Shown one piece after another: positions 56,330-64,000 of a stretch of 64,000 nt of DNA (positions are counted from its first letter, which is position 1; every line of letters starts with the position of its first letter). The DNA is from Cheilinus undulatus. Its lineage: Eukaryota; Chordata; Actinopteri; Labriformes; Labridae. The stretch spans positions 8,107,030-8,171,029 of the forward strand of contig NC_054877.1 of NCBI RefSeq assembly GCF_018320785.1. The letters run 5' to 3'. The notes beneath the pieces are model-generated. The model had not been told where the DNA came from, did no database searches, and saw only the letters and a program-made list of their open reading frames with translations. The translations under genes and the position numbers were made by a program.

Positions 56330-57090
56330 ACAGCTATGGCAGCTTTCATGAGAATCATTTTACAGTTATTTAAAATATGTAGAACTTTTAAAACAGCAGC
56401 AGAAGCAACTGTATGTAAGAAACACCTCAAACAGTTGCTTCATTTAGGTAAAAATGTATTTTTCTTATTATAATATTCATATCATTTTGTGATTCTGCCT
56501 TGATGTTGTGTCCTTTTGTGCTTTAAAGTGATTTAAGTGACAATGAATTGAGTCCTGTTTCAAAAAACAGGTTTCTGTATTAGTGTTAGAAATAAAACAG
56601 CCACAAATGGCCCTGGATATTTAGAACATGTGATCATGCCACTTTGTAGCATTTCATTTTTGATTAAGTATGGCATCTGATTCCCATCTGTTCCTTGACA
56701 TTGTTTGCAGGAATTCTATTTTTAGATTTACAGACCTAAAATTGTATCAGCATTGAAGAATAACCATTTCCATGAGGTCACATTAGATTAAAAATTGAAG
56801 TTCTTTAATAAGATATTTAAAAAAAAATAATGGGTTCCTTTTGGATGCCCATTATGATACTTACAGAAAAAAAAAACATGAACACACTTATGAAACAAGA
56901 ATGTGTGCGTTTTATGTCATATTTTTGGACTGTTTTGTCACACTATTTTCATTTTTATACCATCATTTGGACAATTTTTAAATTTATTATGACTTTAGAC
57001 TTATTTTTGTCGTCAATGTCTGGCTTTCCTCCAGACTCTTTCACAGGCGGGTGGCCTCCACAGCTCTCTAATCAGAGAACCGTAAGAGTG
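56330..57090. other. Spacer upstream of zinc-finger gene C
   Basis: AT-rich. No exon recognised. Confidence 0.3.
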
Positions 57091-57094
57091 TAAA

Positions 57095-57303
57095 ATGATA
57101 CTTCGCACATGCGCAGCAAGAGTTTTCTCTTGTCTTTCACCCCCATCACTTCCTGGTCCCTCTCCGTTGTGTTTACATCTAGCGTCAATCTTCATCTGAG
57201 CCACCGTAGCAGGCGCGTGTGTTGTTGTTTTTGTCACCTGTATCGACCAAAGTAGTCTGGATTATTCTGGTTGAACCCACGCACTCGGTGGATCTAAGAA
57301 AAG
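57095..57303 (+). promoter_or_regulatory. Putative promoter/5' UTR of zinc-finger gene C
   Basis: The sequence becomes CpG-richer. CGCACATGCGCA (57104-57115) resembles an NRF1 site with one or two mismatches. It is placed by position only, 190 bp upstream of the start codon. Confidence 0.3.
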
Positions 57304-62295
<4,992 letters not shown>

Positions 62296-62572
62296 TAGAA
62301 GTGGGATTATGGGAGTATGGTGCCAAAATAGGATAGATCCTGCAGGTGCTACAGGTGTAAATGATAAAAAGACAGGCGAAACAACATATCAGCCTTTTAA
62401 AATGTGTTTTATTTTGGTTGATTTAGAGACAGTTTTTTACGCAGGTGCTCTGCATTATAAAAGACTTTGTAAAAAGATGGACCAAGATAGAGTTTGAGAG
62501 TTTTGGAGTCATTGCATGTGTTGGTTGTTTTATTATTTGCACATTTTAGTGAAATTTCCACAAAAGATGTTC

Positions 62573-62578
62573 AATAAA
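62573..62578 (+). terminator. Polyadenylation signal AATAAA of zinc-finger gene C
   Basis: First canonical signal after the stop at 62295, 278 nt downstream, in a suitable T-rich context. Confidence 0.65.
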
Positions 62579-62599
62579 GAAGGATTACAGAGGGAACCT

Positions 62600-63030
62600 G
62601 TGTCAAAATGTTTTTTCTAAAAGATCTATTTTGAAGTTTCTATCATTTACTAAGTTTATTCTTGCTTCTGCTCCCTTTTATTGAATGGAGACAGCTGAGG
62701 TTGTTTTGGCATCTGATCAGGAGGCCTTCTTTGGGGGTATGCCATGAGATTAGAGGGTTACTGAGGTCTGTTGAGCCTAATGTCAGAGTTTCCAGTGTCT
62801 TAAAGCTGGTTAACTGAGTCTGACCGTGCTAACTGCATCTAAACTCAACCTGTTCAGTCTGGGCCATGTGTTTGTCATCATCTTCAAGCACCACCACTTT
62901 GATAAAGTTTATAGTTTGCTCGGGTTTAGTAGTTAAACTTCCATATAGTCTGGATTCATCTCATACAAACTGAAACACTTAGTCTTTTTTGTTTGAATCT
63001 TGGTGATTACCCTTACAGCTCATTAACATC
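62600..63030. other. Gene-free stretch downstream of gene C
   Basis: No feature recognised. Confidence 0.3.
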
Positions 63031-63037
63031 AAAAATC

Positions 63038-63600
63038 CACTATGATGGAGAAGACTGCTGACTTGACACTTGTCCATGCTGCAATCGTTAATGCCCTCCA
63101 TGAAGAGGGTAAGCCACAGAAGGTCACTGCTGATAGGGCCGGCTGTTCTCAGAGGCTGTATCAAAGCAGGTTCATGGAAAGTTGACAGAAGGGAAAAGAG
63201 TGGTAAGAAAAGGAGTACAAGCAACAGGGACGAGCTCAGCCTTCAGGAGACTGGGGATCAAGAGCCACCACACAGACGGGTCCAGCAGATGGACTACAAG
63301 TGTGGTGTTCCTAGTGTGATACCACTCCTGAACCACACTGTCATCATCAGCTTCTCACTTTGGCAAAGGAGAAGAACTGGGCTGCTGCTCGGAGATCCAA
63401 AGTCTTCTTTTCAGATGGAAGTAAATTTAGCATGTCATTTGGAAATCAAGGTCCCCGAGTCCGAAGATTTTAGAGGCACGGAATCCAAGGAGCTTGAATT
63501 CCAGTGTTTTCAGTCTCGAGTCAACACTGTCAGCTGTCTACAAGGAAATATTAAAGACCTTAGTGCTTCCATCTACTGAGAAGCTTCACATAAATTCTGG
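63038..63600 (+). mobile_element. 5' part of a Tc1 family 1 element, broken
   Basis: From ATGATGGAGAAGACTGCTGA it reads like the start of the 21834-22850 transposase (ALHEEGKPQKVTADRAGCSQ), then RRVQQMDYKCGVPSVIPLLN and, in another frame, MSFGNQGPRVRRF. Several frameshifts are present, and the catalytic core and 3' end are absent. Confidence 0.8.
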
Positions 63601-63650
63601 TTTCCTTTTCCAGTAGGACTTGGCACCTGCCCACAGTGAAGCCAAAACTA

Positions 63651-63800
63651 CAGAGGTGGAAAAAGTACACAACTATTGTACTCAAGTAGAAGTACGTTTA
63701 CTCTGGTTAAAATTTTACTTCAGTAAAAATAAAAATGCTGGTCTATAAAAGTAAAAGTGTTTAAAGTTTACTCTAAGTACTGAGAAGCTACTGGGAATGA
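63651..63800. mobile_element. Left end of a MITE related to 11531-12403
   Basis: CAGAGGTGGAAAAAGTACAC, then CTCAAGTAGAAGTACG and AAGTACTGAGAAGCTACTGG, mirror the right half of 11531-12403. The other end lies beyond the recognised sequence or the window. Confidence 0.55.
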
Positions 63801-64000
63801 TCTTTCCTTATCGGCAATAACAAGAAAATAGATCTTCAACCACAGAATCAGCAGGAACATTTTTATGAAATTGTTCCAGTTTTCACATGCAGTTTGTTGC
63901 AAATTGGTGAACCGGTCAGTATTCACCTCTGTGAGACTCTACCCCTCTGAAATGCTCCCTTTATGTCACGTCTAGACATGTTACGTCCTGTTGTCAATTC

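Overview
The window looks like nuclear DNA of a ray-finned fish, probably a percomorph. The reasons are split genes with GT-AG introns, a vertebrate IFT57 orthologue, fish-style C2H2 zinc-finger genes, a bloodthirsty/TRIM25-like TRIM relic, and a dense load of Tc1/mariner relics, hAT-type MITEs, tRNA-derived SINEs and LINE scraps. There is no bacterial or phage content. Exons were assembled by hand from splice consensus, reading phase and recognisable protein families; no alignment was run.

Layout. (1) 0.5-7.7 kb, plus strand: ten coding exons of ift57 (intraflagellar transport B complex); the first exon lies upstream of the window. (2) 10.5-16.5 kb, plus strand: a small unrecognised three-exon gene, predicted 223 aa. 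Its first-exon/promoter segment is duplicated exactly 2,100 bp upstream, and its last exon is duplicated in tandem just downstream as a broken copy. (3) 16.5-19.6 kb: a decayed tandem array with a period of about 0.74-0.89 kb. (4) 19.6-28 kb: mostly transposon debris. (5) 28.2-62.3 kb: three paralogous C2H2 zinc-finger genes, two on the minus strand (28.2-41.5 and 44.8-50.8 kb) and one on the plus strand (57.3-62.3 kb). A dead TRIM gene (53.3-54.9 kb, minus) lies between the second and third. (6) 62.3-64 kb: another Tc1 relic and the end of a MITE.

The three zinc-finger genes share one architecture. A first exon encodes a roughly 50-residue N-terminal domain (core AVxEICxLVxxGYxxLQxEISR). Small middle exons carry an acidic patch with a psi-K-x-E (SUMO-acceptor-like) motif. 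A last exon encodes three or four C-terminal C2H2 fingers. They are best read as a young tandem cluster of DNA-binding regulators whose introns have been heavily colonised by transposons, which fits (but does not prove) the idea of fish zinc-finger families co-evolving with mobile DNA.

The most unusual structures are: the gene whose two ends are both duplicated (2); the very similar conserved N-terminal domain of the zinc-finger cluster; several nested insertions whose order can be read from 8-bp or 11-12-bp target-site duplications (10.0, 37.2-39.3 and 51.9-53.1 kb); and two MITE-like families that carry their own degenerate minisatellites.
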